From contig VFKS01000482.1 in the NCBI GenBank assembly GCA_009885425.1, positions 1-8,846 of the forward strand: 8,846 nt of DNA, read 5' to 3'. This document shows, piece by piece, positions 1 through 6,937 of the stretch. Source of the DNA: Novosphingobium sp. GTDB taxonomy: Bacteria; Pseudomonadota; Alphaproteobacteria; Sphingomonadales; Sphingomonadaceae. The position numbers and the translations under genes are program-made. Under the pieces are notes generated by a model, which did not search any database, was not told where the DNA came from, and worked only from the letters and a program-made list of their open reading frames with translations. The first letter of the stretch is position 1; every line of letters starts with the position of its first letter.

Positions 1-2793
1 AGCACCGCTGCGCCAGAGCCCGGCTGGGCGTTTGAGACGAGCGATGTGCCGGTCGATCCGGGCTATCGGTTCGGCAAATTGCCCAACGGAATGCGCTATG
101 TGATCCGCCAGAACGCGACGCCCAAGGGCACCGCGCTGGTCCGGATGCAGATCGATGCGGGATCGCTGGATGAGGCCGACGGCGAGCGCGGTTATGCCCA
201 CTATGTCGAGCATATGGCCTTCAACGGATCGGCCAATGTGCCCGAGGGCGAGATGGTCAAACTGCTCGAACGGCATGGCCTTGCTTTCGGGGCTGATACC
301 AATGCCTCGACCGGGTTTGAGCGCACTACTTATATGCTCGATCTGCCCAAGAACGATCCCGAACTGCTCGATATCGCGCTGATGCTGATGCGCGAGACGG
401 CCAGCGAGCTGAGCTTCAACCCCGGCGCGGTTGAGCGAGAGCGCGGCGTGGTTCAGGCCGAAATGCGGGACCGCAACACCTTTGCGCTGAAGAATGTTCA
501 AGACCAGCTGGATTTCGCCCTGCCGGGATCGAAAGTGGCCCAGCGGCTGCCAATCGGCACCGCTGAATCGCTAGCCGGAGCGACGCCGCAGGGCCTCAAA
601 GCGTTCTGGGCCCGCGAATATGTCCCCGCCCACACCACGCTCTATGTGATCGGCGATTTCGATCCCGATCTGGTCGAGGCCAAGATCAAAGCTGAATTCG
701 GTGATTGGAAAGCCGCCGCGGTCGAACCCCGGCCCAAGGGCGGCCCGGTCAACCCGGCGGCGAGCAATCTGGCCGATGTCTATATCGATCCGGCGCTGTC
801 AGAAAGGGTGACCATTACCCGCAACGGCCCCTATCTGGACGAGCCCGATACGCTGGCTCAGCGCGACGAGAACCTGATGCGGCAGGTCGGCTATGGCATC
901 ATCAACCGCCGGATGCTGCGCCGCACGCGTGAGGCGAATGCGCCGTTCCGCAATGCCAGCTTTGGCACCAGCGACATCTTCAAGGATGGGCGCAGCACCG
1001 AACTGGCGATCGATACCGTTGATGGCAAATGGCGCCGCGGGATGATCGAGGCGGGCCTCGAATACCGCCGCGCACTGGAATTCGGCTTTACCCAGGCGGA
1101 GATCGACGAGCAGGTCGCGATCATCCGCAGCGGTCAGGCCAATGCCGCGCAGGGCGAGGCGACCCGCAGCAACAGCCAGCTGCTCGGCTCGGCGCAATCG
1201 CTGGTGATCAACGAGCGCGTGCCCGATACCCCCAGCAACGGCCTGACCCGGCTCGAGGCTTTCATCCCCCGGATCACGCCCGATGCAGTGATGGCCGCAT
1301 TGCGGCGTGAGGTGATCCCGCTCGATGCGCCGCTGCTGCGGTTTCAGGGCCGAACCCCGCCGGCCGATGGCGACAAGGGCCTGCAAGGCGCCTGGGCCGA
1401 GGCGATGGCCGCCCCGGTCCGCCCGGTCGAGCGCAAGGCGGCCGCGAGCTTTGGCTACACCGATTTCGGTCCGGCCGGCAAAGTGGTCAGCGATGTCCGC
1501 GAGCCTTTGCTGGGGATCCGCACCGTGCGGTTCGCCAACGGGGTGCGGCTCAACATCAAGCGGACCGAGCTCAAAAAGGATCAGGTGCTGATCCAGGTTT
1601 CGGTCGATGGCGGCGAAATGCTGGCCACTCGCGACAGGCCATTGGCGACCCGGATGGTCCCCGTAATCTCGATCGGCGGTCTTGGTAAGCACAGCAAGGA
1701 CGAGCTCGATTCGATCCTCGCTGGGCGGACCGTTTCGGCCAATATCAATTCAACCGACGAAGCTTTTGTGATCGTGGCCGGAACCAACCCGCGCGATCTG
1801 GAGCTGGAGCTGCAACTGGCCACCGCCCAATTCACTGATCCAGGCTACCGCAAGGAAGGCGAGGTACTGTTCAAGCAGACCATCAACAACCTGTTCGCCA
1901 GCTTGCGCGCCACCCCCGGTTCGGCGCTCTCGGCTGGCCTTGGAGAGATCGTTTCGGACAAGGATCCGCGCTTCAGCCTGGGTGTGGTCGAAGATTACCG
2001 CGTGCTCAGCTTTGACCAGCTTAAGGGCACCGTGAGCGACCGGTTTGCGAAGGGCGCGATCGAGATCGGGATCGTCGGCGATGTTGATGAAGACGCCGCG
2101 ATTGCGATGGTCGGCCGCACCTTCGGCGCCCTGCCCCAGCGCGAGGCTGATTTCCGCCCCTATGCCGACCGCCGCGATCGGCCCTTCACCAAGGAGCGGG
2201 GGCGCCAAGTGCTGCGCCACAACGGGGCCAAGGATCAGGCGCTGATCACGATGATCTGGCCGACCCGCGATGGTGAGGATCTGGAACAGGCGCTGCAACT
2301 GGAGCTGCTGGAAAAGATCATGCGGATCCAACTGACCGACACCTTGCGTGAAAAACTGGGCAAGGCCTATTCTCCCGGCGCCAGCAGCAACACCTCGCGG
2401 ACCTATCGCGGCTATGGCACCTTCAGCGTCAACGCCTCGGTCGATATCAAGGAAGTTCCCGCGACCCGTGCAGCGCTCACCAGCACGGTCGCCGGCTTGC
2501 GCAATTCGCCGGCCAGCGATGACGTGCTGGCCCGCGCCCGCGAACCAATGCTGGAAGGCTATGACAACCTGCTAAAAACCAACGGCGGCTGGCTTGGTTT
2601 CGTCGATCGCGCCCAGACCGAACCGGACCGGATTGCCCGCTATGTGAAGGGTAAGGATCTGCTCAAGGCGATCACCCCGGCGCAGCTGCAAGCCGTCGCT
2701 AAGAAGTATCTTACCGTTGACGGCGCGGTGGAAATCAACGTCCTGCCCGAAGGCGTGGATGATCCGCTGGCGGCGGGGGAAGCCGGGAAGTAG
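1..2793 (+). CDS. M16 family zinc metallopeptidase, two-unit (pitrilysin/insulinase-like), 5'-truncated by window edge
   Basis: The reading frame is open from base 1 (930 visible residues) with no stop upstream. The GTG at 46 is therefore probably internal, and the true start with an expected export signal lies outside the window. Family role: zinc-dependent cleavage of peptides, probably in the periplasm. The inverted zinc motif HxxEH is at nt 199-213 (HYVEH, visible H67, E70, H71). The ERxxxVxxE segment follows and supplies the third ligand, probably E154 (nt 460-462). The second half repeats the fold from about residue 507 but carries no HxxEH, as in family members with one active and one inactive half. 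The REKLGKAYS segment (nt 2347-2373; R783, Y790) matches the conserved Arg/Tyr motif of the inactive half. Length fits the roughly 950-residue bacterial M16 enzymes. It converges on the TonB receptor gene. The substrate cannot be told from sequence. Confidence 0.93.
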   Translation, partial: STAAPEPGWAFETSDVPVDPGYRFGKLPNGMRYVIRQNATPKGTALVRMQIDAGSLDEADGERGYAHYVEHMAFNGSANVPEGEMVKLLERHGLAFGADTNASTGFERTTYMLDLPKNDPELLDIALMLMRETASELSFNPGAVERERGVVQAEMRDRNTFALKNVQDQLDFALPGSKVAQRLPIGTAESLAGATPQGLKAFWAREYVPAHTTLYVIGDFDPDLVEAKIKAEFGDWKAAAVEPRPKGGPVNPAASNLADVYIDPALSERVTITRNGPYLDEPDTLAQRDENLMRQVGYGIINRRMLRRTREANAPFRNASFGTSDIFKDGRSTELAIDTVDGKWRRGMIEAGLEYRRALEFGFTQAEIDEQVAIIRSGQANAAQGEATRSNSQLLGSAQSLVINERVPDTPSNGLTRLEAFIPRITPDAVMAALRREVIPLDAPLLRFQGRTPPADGDKGLQGAWAEAMAAPVRPVERKAAASFGYTDFGPAGKVVSDVREPLLGIRTVRFANGVRLNIKRTELKKDQVLIQVSVDGGEMLATRDRPLATRMVPVISIGGLGKHSKDELDSILAGRTVSANINSTDEAFVIVAGTNPRDLELELQLATAQFTDPGYRKEGEVLFKQTINNLFASLRATPGSALSAGLGEIVSDKDPRFSLGVVEDYRVLSFDQLKGTVSDRFAKGAIEIGIVGDVDEDAAIAMVGRTFGALPQREADFRPYADRRDRPFTKERGRQVLRHNGAKDQALITMIWPTRDGEDLEQALQLELLEKIMRIQLTDTLREKLGKAYSPGASSNTSRTYRGYGTFSVNASVDIKEVPATRAALTSTVAGLRNSPASDDVLARAREPMLEGYDNLLKTNGGWLGFVDRAQTEPDRIARYVKGKDLLKAITPAQLQAVAKKYLTVDGAVEINVLPEGVDDPLAAGEAGK

Positions 2794-2801
2794 CGCCTGC
2801 C

Positions 2802-2838
2802 AAAAAAATGGGGCGGAGCGCCGCAGCACTCCGCCCCA
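2802..2838 (-). terminator. Intrinsic terminator of the TonB-receptor transcript
   Basis: A perfect 10-bp GC-rich stem (2809-2818 pairs with 2829-2838, TGGGGCGGAG/CTCCGCCCCA) has a 10-nt loop. On the minus strand it is followed at once by seven T (complement of the A-run 2802-2808). It lies 25 bp past the receptor stop codon. On the plus strand the nearest T-run (2854-2859) is about 15 nt beyond the stem, so it should work less well for the M16 transcript. Confidence 0.85.
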
Positions 2839-2862
2839 GCAGGGAGGAATTGGTTTTTTCGA

Positions 2863-5271
2863 TCAGAAGTTTATCGTGCCCTCAATCCCGAAGGTGCGGG
2901 GAGCGTTGTAGTTGGCATAGTCACCTAGCGTGGTGTTGGCCGCGCTGCGGCGATAGATGTGTTCTTCGTTGAACAGGTTGCGGCCCCACAGTGCGACGGT
3001 CAGTTTTTGACCACCATCACCCATCGGCATGTCCGCCAGGCTGATCCGTCCGTTCACCAAAAAGCTCTTGTCGGTCAGCGTCGTTTCGCTGACGAAAGTG
3101 TGCACCGGGTCGGAATAGTTGGCATCCACGTGGAAACGCAGGAGCGTTCCATTGCCGCCGACCGGCACATCATAATCGATCGAACCCGACAGGGCGTTTT
3201 CGGGCGTGTAGAGGACGAAGACGGTCTGGAATACCGGCGTGGTGATCGGCACTGGCAGCGTGGCGTTGAGCGCTTCCTGCACCGTGTTCCGCGCTGGCGG
3301 GACCTTTGTGTAGGTATAGGCATAGGACAGGTTCATCGACAGACCTTCGATCGGACGGATCGTCAGGTCAGCCTCAATCCCGCGGATCTTGGTGGTCCCG
3401 ATCGCATTGACCGTTTCCAGCGTGTTGCGGACCGTGCCGTTGGTCTGCGGGATGAAGAAGTTGAAATCGACCTGGCTGTTGCTGCGATCCATGATGTAGC
3501 CGGCCACATTGAAGCGGACCTTGCGGTCAAACAGTTCGGTTTTCAGCCCGACTTCATAGGATTTCACTTCTTCTGGACCGAACGACAGGTAGGTGAGCGA
3601 CCGCGAACTGGCGCCCCCTGCCCGGTAGCCGGTGGCATATTTGGCGTAGAAGTTGATCTCTGGCGAGACCTGATAGGCGATCACCGCCAGCGGATCGAAC
3701 CGTGTGTTTTCCTGATCGAAGGTGAAGCTGGTCGCCGCGCCATTGACCGTAAACAGCCGCCCGTTCTTTTCATCACGGGTATAGCGCCCGCCCAGCGTGA
3801 TACGCAGCGGTTCAGCCACGGCGTAGGTCACCTGACCATAAGCGGCATAGCTTTTGGAATAGGCGATCGAAGCGCGCGACAGGGTTGCAAGCGGGTAAGT
3901 CAGCGGGTCGATGATGGTATAGCCGGTGACCGTCGCATTCCAGCGGTTGGTATTGGGGGTGCGAGCCGTATCGTTGGCGCGCTCGTTGAAATAATAGAGC
4001 CCGAATACGAATTCGACGCTGTCACCCAGCGAACCGACTGCCTGCAGTTCCTGGCTAAACTGGCGCTGGTCCAGCGTGGCGAGCGAATAGCGGCTGAAGT
4101 TCACGTTCGGCCCCCACACCGGGGTCCGGTGGGCACCACCGGAGTTGTCCCACTGTTCATCGCTGACGGTCCGCCAGGCGGTGATTGAGCGCAGTTCAAG
4201 ATCGGCGCTGACCTTGTACTTAATCGACGAGGTAAAGCCTTGAGCGATACCAACGCTGTCCTGCATCGGAACCTGAATATCGGTGACATCCATCCGGCCA
4301 TAGCCGTAGGTGATCAGCGGATTGCCGAGGCTGTCCTTGGGCAGGGTCGCCAGAGCCGCCGGGGTAATCGTAACCAGCTGGCTATAGAACGGGGTGTTCT
4401 CGTCGCGGCTTTTGTCAAAGGCGAAGTCGATGGTCAGATCGTCAATCGGCCGCCAGCGGGCTGCGACGCGCCCACCAATCCGGTGAAACTGGTTGAAGCC
4501 AGCCTGCCCCGGCATCGAATTGCGGATGGTCGGCCCCTGATGCTGGATCACACCGTCCAGCTTGATCGAAACGTTCTGCACTTCGGGCAGGTTCACGTGA
4601 AGCTGCGTGTTGTAGGAACCATAGTTGCCAATGCCGCCGCTGACCCGGCCGCCAAACTCGCCGGTCGGCTGCTTGAGCACCATCGAGAGCGCACCGCCTT
4701 CAGTGTTGCGGCCAAACAGCGTGCCTTGCGGGCCCTTCAGCACTTCGATCCGCTGAACATCATAAAGCGCGGCGTTGAGGCCGTGCTGGCGGCCAAGATA
4801 AACGCCATCCAGGTAGACGCCTACGCCCTGTTCGCGCGCCGGCTGGTTGGCATCGTCCGGCACGATCCCGCGAATCCCGATGGTCAGCGCGGACTGGCGC
4901 GATTCGAAGGTCGTGATGCGCAGCGAAGGAACCGAGCCATCAGCCAGATCCATCAGGCTCTGCACGCTGCGCTTTTTAATATCGTCCTCACCTAGCACCG
5001 AAATTGAAATCGGGGTCTTCTGCAGGTTGGTTTCGCGCTTTGTCGCGGTAACGACGATGTCGGTCAGGCCGCTGTTGTTCTGTTCCTCCGCGGCAGCCTC
5101 AGGGCTGGCGGGGTCTTGTGGGGCGGCGGCGCCTTCGGCAGCTGCGCCATCAACAACAACGGCTTCGTCAGTCACCGAAACTGCGGCGTGGGCAACCTGC
5201 ACATTGAACAGGCCAATGGCCGTCGCCACGGCAAGGGCGGAAGTGGTTGAGCGCGAAAGTTGACGGATCAT
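2863..5271 (-). CDS. TonB-dependent outer-membrane receptor
   Basis: An 802-residue outer-membrane beta-barrel transporter, energised by TonB-ExbBD, for uptake of a ligand that cannot be named from sequence. Residues 1-29 are a signal peptide (basic start, hydrophobic AVATAIGLF core, cleavage after VAHA). An Ala/Pro/Glu-rich linker (about 30-68) leads to the TonB box DIVVTA (71-76). The plug runs to about residue 200 with the typical GVGVYLDGVYLGR and IEVLKGPQGTLFGRNT segments. E191 in GRNTEGGA sits where Ile, Thr or Ser is more usual. The rest is barrel, ending in the outer-membrane C-terminal Phe (TINF). I chose the ATG at 5271: it is preceded at 7 nt by AGGGA (5283-5279) and begins the signal peptide. 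A longer GTG start at 5343 would put 24 non-signal residues in front. The promoter region holds an 11-bp-spaced Pho-box-like pair in the gene's direction. Confidence 0.95.
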   Translation of the reverse strand: MIRQLSRSTTSALAVATAIGLFNVQVAHAAVSVTDEAVVVDGAAAEGAAAPQDPASPEAAAEEQNNSGLTDIVVTATKRETNLQKTPISISVLGEDDIKKRSVQSLMDLADGSVPSLRITTFESRQSALTIGIRGIVPDDANQPAREQGVGVYLDGVYLGRQHGLNAALYDVQRIEVLKGPQGTLFGRNTEGGALSMVLKQPTGEFGGRVSGGIGNYGSYNTQLHVNLPEVQNVSIKLDGVIQHQGPTIRNSMPGQAGFNQFHRIGGRVAARWRPIDDLTIDFAFDKSRDENTPFYSQLVTITPAALATLPKDSLGNPLITYGYGRMDVTDIQVPMQDSVGIAQGFTSSIKYKVSADLELRSITAWRTVSDEQWDNSGGAHRTPVWGPNVNFSRYSLATLDQRQFSQELQAVGSLGDSVEFVFGLYYFNERANDTARTPNTNRWNATVTGYTIIDPLTYPLATLSRASIAYSKSYAAYGQVTYAVAEPLRITLGGRYTRDEKNGRLFTVNGAATSFTFDQENTRFDPLAVIAYQVSPEINFYAKYATGYRAGGASSRSLTYLSFGPEEVKSYEVGLKTELFDRKVRFNVAGYIMDRSNSQVDFNFFIPQTNGTVRNTLETVNAIGTTKIRGIEADLTIRPIEGLSMNLSYAYTYTKVPPARNTVQEALNATLPVPITTPVFQTVFVLYTPENALSGSIDYDVPVGGNGTLLRFHVDANYSDPVHTFVSETTLTDKSFLVNGRISLADMPMGDGGQKLTVALWGRNLFNEEHIYRRSAANTTLGDYANYNAPRTFGIEGTINF

Positions 5272-5301
5272 TTGGATTTCCCTGAATCGATTTATGGTCG
5301 T

Positions 5302-5315
5302 GTCCGATGTCGGAC
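5302..5315. repeat. Inverted repeat in the receptor leader
   Basis: GTCCGA (5302-5307) and TCGGAC (5310-5315) form a perfect 6-bp dyad with a 2-bp spacer, 31 bp upstream of the receptor ATG. An alternative pairing TGGTC/GACCA (5295-5299 with 5313-5317) overlaps it. It could be a weak operator or a small leader hairpin, and no family is recognisable. Confidence 0.35.
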
Positions 5316-5415
5316 CAGGGAGTGCTTGTCGGCTGCGACTCACCCCTGCGAACGACCTCGTCGCCGCATCTAGGAGTCCACTGTGTCGCTTGTGCGTAGG
5401 TTGGGAGTCAGTGGT

Positions 5416-5433
5416 GTGACACCAAAATGACAG
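5416..5433 (-). promoter_or_regulatory. Pho-box-like direct repeat upstream of the TonB receptor
   Basis: Read on the minus strand, CTGTCAT (5433-5427), then four bases TTTG, then GTGTCAC (5422-5416), so the GTCA cores lie exactly 11 bp apart. This matches the published Pho box plan of two CTGTCAT-like half-sites in tandem at 11 bp. It points towards the receptor gene, 145-162 bp upstream of its start codon. It overlaps a separate 13-bp dyad (TGGTGT-G-ACACCA, 5412-5424). The bound regulator is inferred. Confidence 0.55.
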
Positions 5434-5457
5434 AAATGTGCTGCTGGCTTGGCAAGC

Positions 5458-5988
5458 CTAGTCCAGCTTGGCCGAGCCGAGCAGCGCAAGCCAGGCAGTG
5501 CGCGCATCGGGGGTAAAGCCGTCCTTGCTCATCGCCCCCAGCAGGAACAGGCCCTTCTTGCCTTGCACGATCCGATAAATCGCATTGGCGGGGTAGCCAG
5601 GACGGCAACCTTGGGAACTGCGCTCAAAGGTGATCGAGATATTATCCTGGGCAATGATGCTGAACCGGTTGGCGCATTCCGCGTCGCTCTGCCGCTGCAA
5701 TTCGGCCATCCAGTCAGCCGCAGTCCGCGCCTTGGCACTGGGCGTGCGGGCGATGATGATCATCGCTTCGGTCCAACTGCGGGTCGATTTGCCTCTAATG
5801 ACAATAAGATCGGTGACGTAGGTCGGATCTTTGGCGTTGTATTGGATCATGTCATCGCGGCCGCTATCGAGCACCTCTTTCAGCGGCTGATACAGCCTGT
5901 GATCGAACGACAGCTTTTCAGCAAGCACCGGGGTGGCGCACAACGCCGCCAGCAGCATGGCCAGACCGCGCAGCAATTTTACCGTCAT
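5458..5988 (-). CDS. Secreted or periplasmic protein of unknown function
   Basis: A 176-residue protein that I do not recognise. Residues 1-23 form a clear Sec signal peptide (MTVKLLRGLAMLLAALCATP..., predicted cleavage after VLA), so the mature protein of about 153 residues is exported. It has no lipobox at the cleavage site, because the only early Cys (17) lies inside the hydrophobic core. The mature part holds just two Cys (105 and 128), which could form a disulfide across the central beta-rich stretch. The start is the ATG at 5988; a GTG directly before it (5991) is also possible, with AAGGGA lying 8 nt upstream of the ATG and 5 nt upstream of the GTG. It is transcribed away from the regulator gene, with a Pho-box-like pair in its own direction 116-133 bp upstream. 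The receptor gene follows 186 bp downstream with its own promoter region, so the two need not be one operon. Confidence 0.8.
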   Translation of the reverse strand: MTVKLLRGLAMLLAALCATPVLAEKLSFDHRLYQPLKEVLDSGRDDMIQYNAKDPTYVTDLIVIRGKSTRSWTEAMIIIARTPSAKARTAADWMAELQRQSDAECANRFSIIAQDNISITFERSSQGCRPGYPANAIYRIVQGKKGLFLLGAMSKDGFTPDARTAWLALLGSAKLD

Positions 5989-6103
5989 CACCTCGTTCCC
6001 TTCCTCTCCAGCCCCGCGCCGACATTGCGCCGTACAGCGCGGCTGCCTGGGCGCAGTATGCCCGATAAGTGCCTAGAACCAATGAGGAAAAACAAACAAA
6101 TAT

Positions 6104-6121
6104 GTGACATGTCTATGACGC
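6104..6121 (-). promoter_or_regulatory. Pho-box-like direct repeat facing the secreted-protein gene
   Basis: Read on the minus strand, GCGTCAT (6121-6115), then AGAC, then ATGTCAC (6110-6104), so the GTCA cores are 11 bp apart. It lies 116-133 bp upstream of the ATG at 5988, pointing towards it. Two further GTCA cores on the plus strand (6128 and 6150) are 22 bp apart, which is two repeat units. Confidence 0.5.
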
Positions 6122-6131
6122 TTATACGTCA
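6116..6131. repeat. 16-bp dyad in the divergent intergenic region
   Basis: TGACG (6116-6120) and CGTCA (6127-6131) are perfect inverted arms around a 6-bp CTTATA spacer. One arm is also part of the 11-bp repeat pair at 6104-6121, so the dyad may only reflect half-sites on opposite strands. An 8-bp palindrome GACATGTC (6106-6113) lies beside it. Confidence 0.4.
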
Positions 6132-6173
6132 CAAACGCTACTGCGAGCCGTCAGATTTGCGGCAAAATCAGAA

Positions 6174-6202
6174 CTGTCACCGAACCATCATCAAACGGTC
6201 AT
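6174..6202 (+). promoter_or_regulatory. Three tandem 11-bp Pho-box-like repeats upstream of the response regulator
   Basis: CTGTCAC (6174), CCATCAT (6185) and CGGTCAT (6196) start exactly 11 bp apart on the plus strand, separated by CGAA and CAAA. They lie 49-77 bp upstream of the regulator ATG at 6251, where an activator of the PhoB type would sit. The middle unit is the weakest (ATCA instead of GTCA). Tandem half-sites fit head-to-tail dimers of an OmpR/PhoB-family regulator. Autoregulation is inferred. Confidence 0.6.
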
Positions 6203-6229
6203 GATACCGGCGCAGACGTTTCTGGTGAC

Positions 6230-6247
6230 CTGACAGTTAGCTGACCA
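6230..6247 (-). promoter_or_regulatory. Pho-box-like pair overlapping the translation-start zone of the regulator gene
   Basis: Read on the minus strand, TGGTCAG (6247-6241) and CTGTCAG (6236-6230) are 11 bp apart. The pair ends 3 bp before the regulator start codon. With the triple repeat it forms a long-range 8-bp inverted repeat, AACTGTCA (6172-6179) against TGACAGTT (6231-6238). Its orientation is away from the regulator gene, which would fit a repressing site or a second site serving the divergent gene. Confidence 0.5.
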
Positions 6248-6250
6248 TCC

Positions 6251-6937
6251 ATGCCCAACCTGACCCATATCCTCATTCCGATCGACAAGGCCGCGCTGAT
6301 TGGCGAGATCGGCCGGCGTCGACCCGATTGGCGGGTCGTTCCGATCGATTGCGCGCTTGGTGATCCGAATCTGGATGGGCCGGCCTGGGCCTTCATTGAC
6401 TGGATCGGCGAAGCGATGTCCGGGATCGAGCTGTGCCGCCGCCTGCGCGAAGCCCGCTCTACGCGCTCCGTTCATATCACCATGGTGCTTGATACCGGCG
6501 ACAGCGAAGAACGCCGTCGCGCGCTCAAGGCCGGAGCCGATGATTACATGACCGGCCCGCTCGATTTGCACGCCGTGCTCGACCGGATGGCGCTTTACGA
6601 AGCGGCCGGCGCCGCCCCGGCCGCACCCCGCGCGCGGATTGAAAACGGCGATCTCTGCATCGATCTCGCCGCGCACCAGCTGCGCTATCGCGGGCAGCCG
6701 GTCCCGCTGCGGCCCAACGAGTTTCGCCTGCTCGCCCATTTCATAGAGCACCCGGATCAGGTGTTCAGCCGCACCGCGCTGATCGAGCGGTTGGGCAAGG
6801 ACGAAGAGGCGATTGACGAGCGCACTGTCGATGTCTGGGTCGGCCGTCTGCGCCGCTCGCTGGCCGTCCACGGCGCGCCTGATCCACTCCGCACGGTCCG
6901 CGCGCTGGGCTATGTGATGGACAGTTCAGCCCCCTGA
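6251..6937 (+). CDS. PhoB/OmpR-family response regulator with degenerate receiver domain
   Basis: A 228-residue two-domain DNA-binding regulator. Receiver (1-about 118): by eye against PhoB, the phospho-acceptor Asp is kept (D50 in FIDWIGEAMSGIELC) and one acidic residue of the N-terminal pair is kept (D12). The switch Thr position is hydrophobic (L80) and the essential Lys before Pro is Gly (G102 in DDYMTGPL). The GADDY turn (95-99) is intact. A linker of Ala and Pro (118-127) joins a winged helix (130-224) very like PhoB: HPDQVFSR, DERTVDVWVGRLRRSL (recognition helix, 189-204) and RTVRALGY (wing). In the helix PhoB's His and one Arg are W196 and G198. An in-frame TGA at 6242-6244 makes ATG 6251 the first possible start; I see no Shine-Dalgarno. 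There is no histidine kinase beside it. Probably an orphan regulator, perhaps independent of phosphorylation. It overlaps the PLD gene tail to tail by 12 bp. Confidence 0.9.
   Translation: MPNLTHILIPIDKAALIGEIGRRRPDWRVVPIDCALGDPNLDGPAWAFIDWIGEAMSGIELCRRLREARSTRSVHITMVLDTGDSEERRRALKAGADDYMTGPLDLHAVLDRMALYEAAGAAPAAPRARIENGDLCIDLAAHQLRYRGQPVPLRPNEFRLLAHFIEHPDQVFSRTALIERLGKDEEAIDERTVDVWVGRLRRSLAVHGAPDPLRTVRALGYVMDSSAP

Noticed and set aside
46..48. GTG at 46 as the true start of the M16 gene
   Set aside because: The frame is open upstream to base 1 with family-like sequence (PGWAFETSDV), there is no ribosome-binding site before it, and starting there would leave the protein without an export signal.
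799..1692. 297-codon open frame on the minus strand inside the M16 gene
   Set aside because: It mirrors conserved M16 coding sequence and has no recognisable domain; long antisense frames are expected at this GC content.
2959..4188. Long (409-codon) open frame on the plus strand inside the receptor gene
   Set aside because: It is antisense to a well-supported TonB receptor with plug and barrel motifs. Its composition (many Arg, His, Gly, Asp, Val) is typical of a mirrored frame of high-GC coding DNA, and no domain or start signal is visible.
5446..5458. GGCTTG-G-CAAGCC dyad at the end of the secreted-protein gene as a terminator
   Set aside because: The arms are 6 bp with a 1-bp spacer, too tight for a stable hairpin, and no U-tract follows on the minus strand.
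6014..6042. CCGCGC/GCGCGG inverted arms upstream of the secreted-protein gene
   Set aside because: Short GC-rich arms 17 bp apart are common at this base composition, and there is no supporting context.
6191..6871. 226-codon minus-strand frame opposite the response regulator
   Set aside because: It is antisense to a clear winged-helix regulator and shows no motif of its own.
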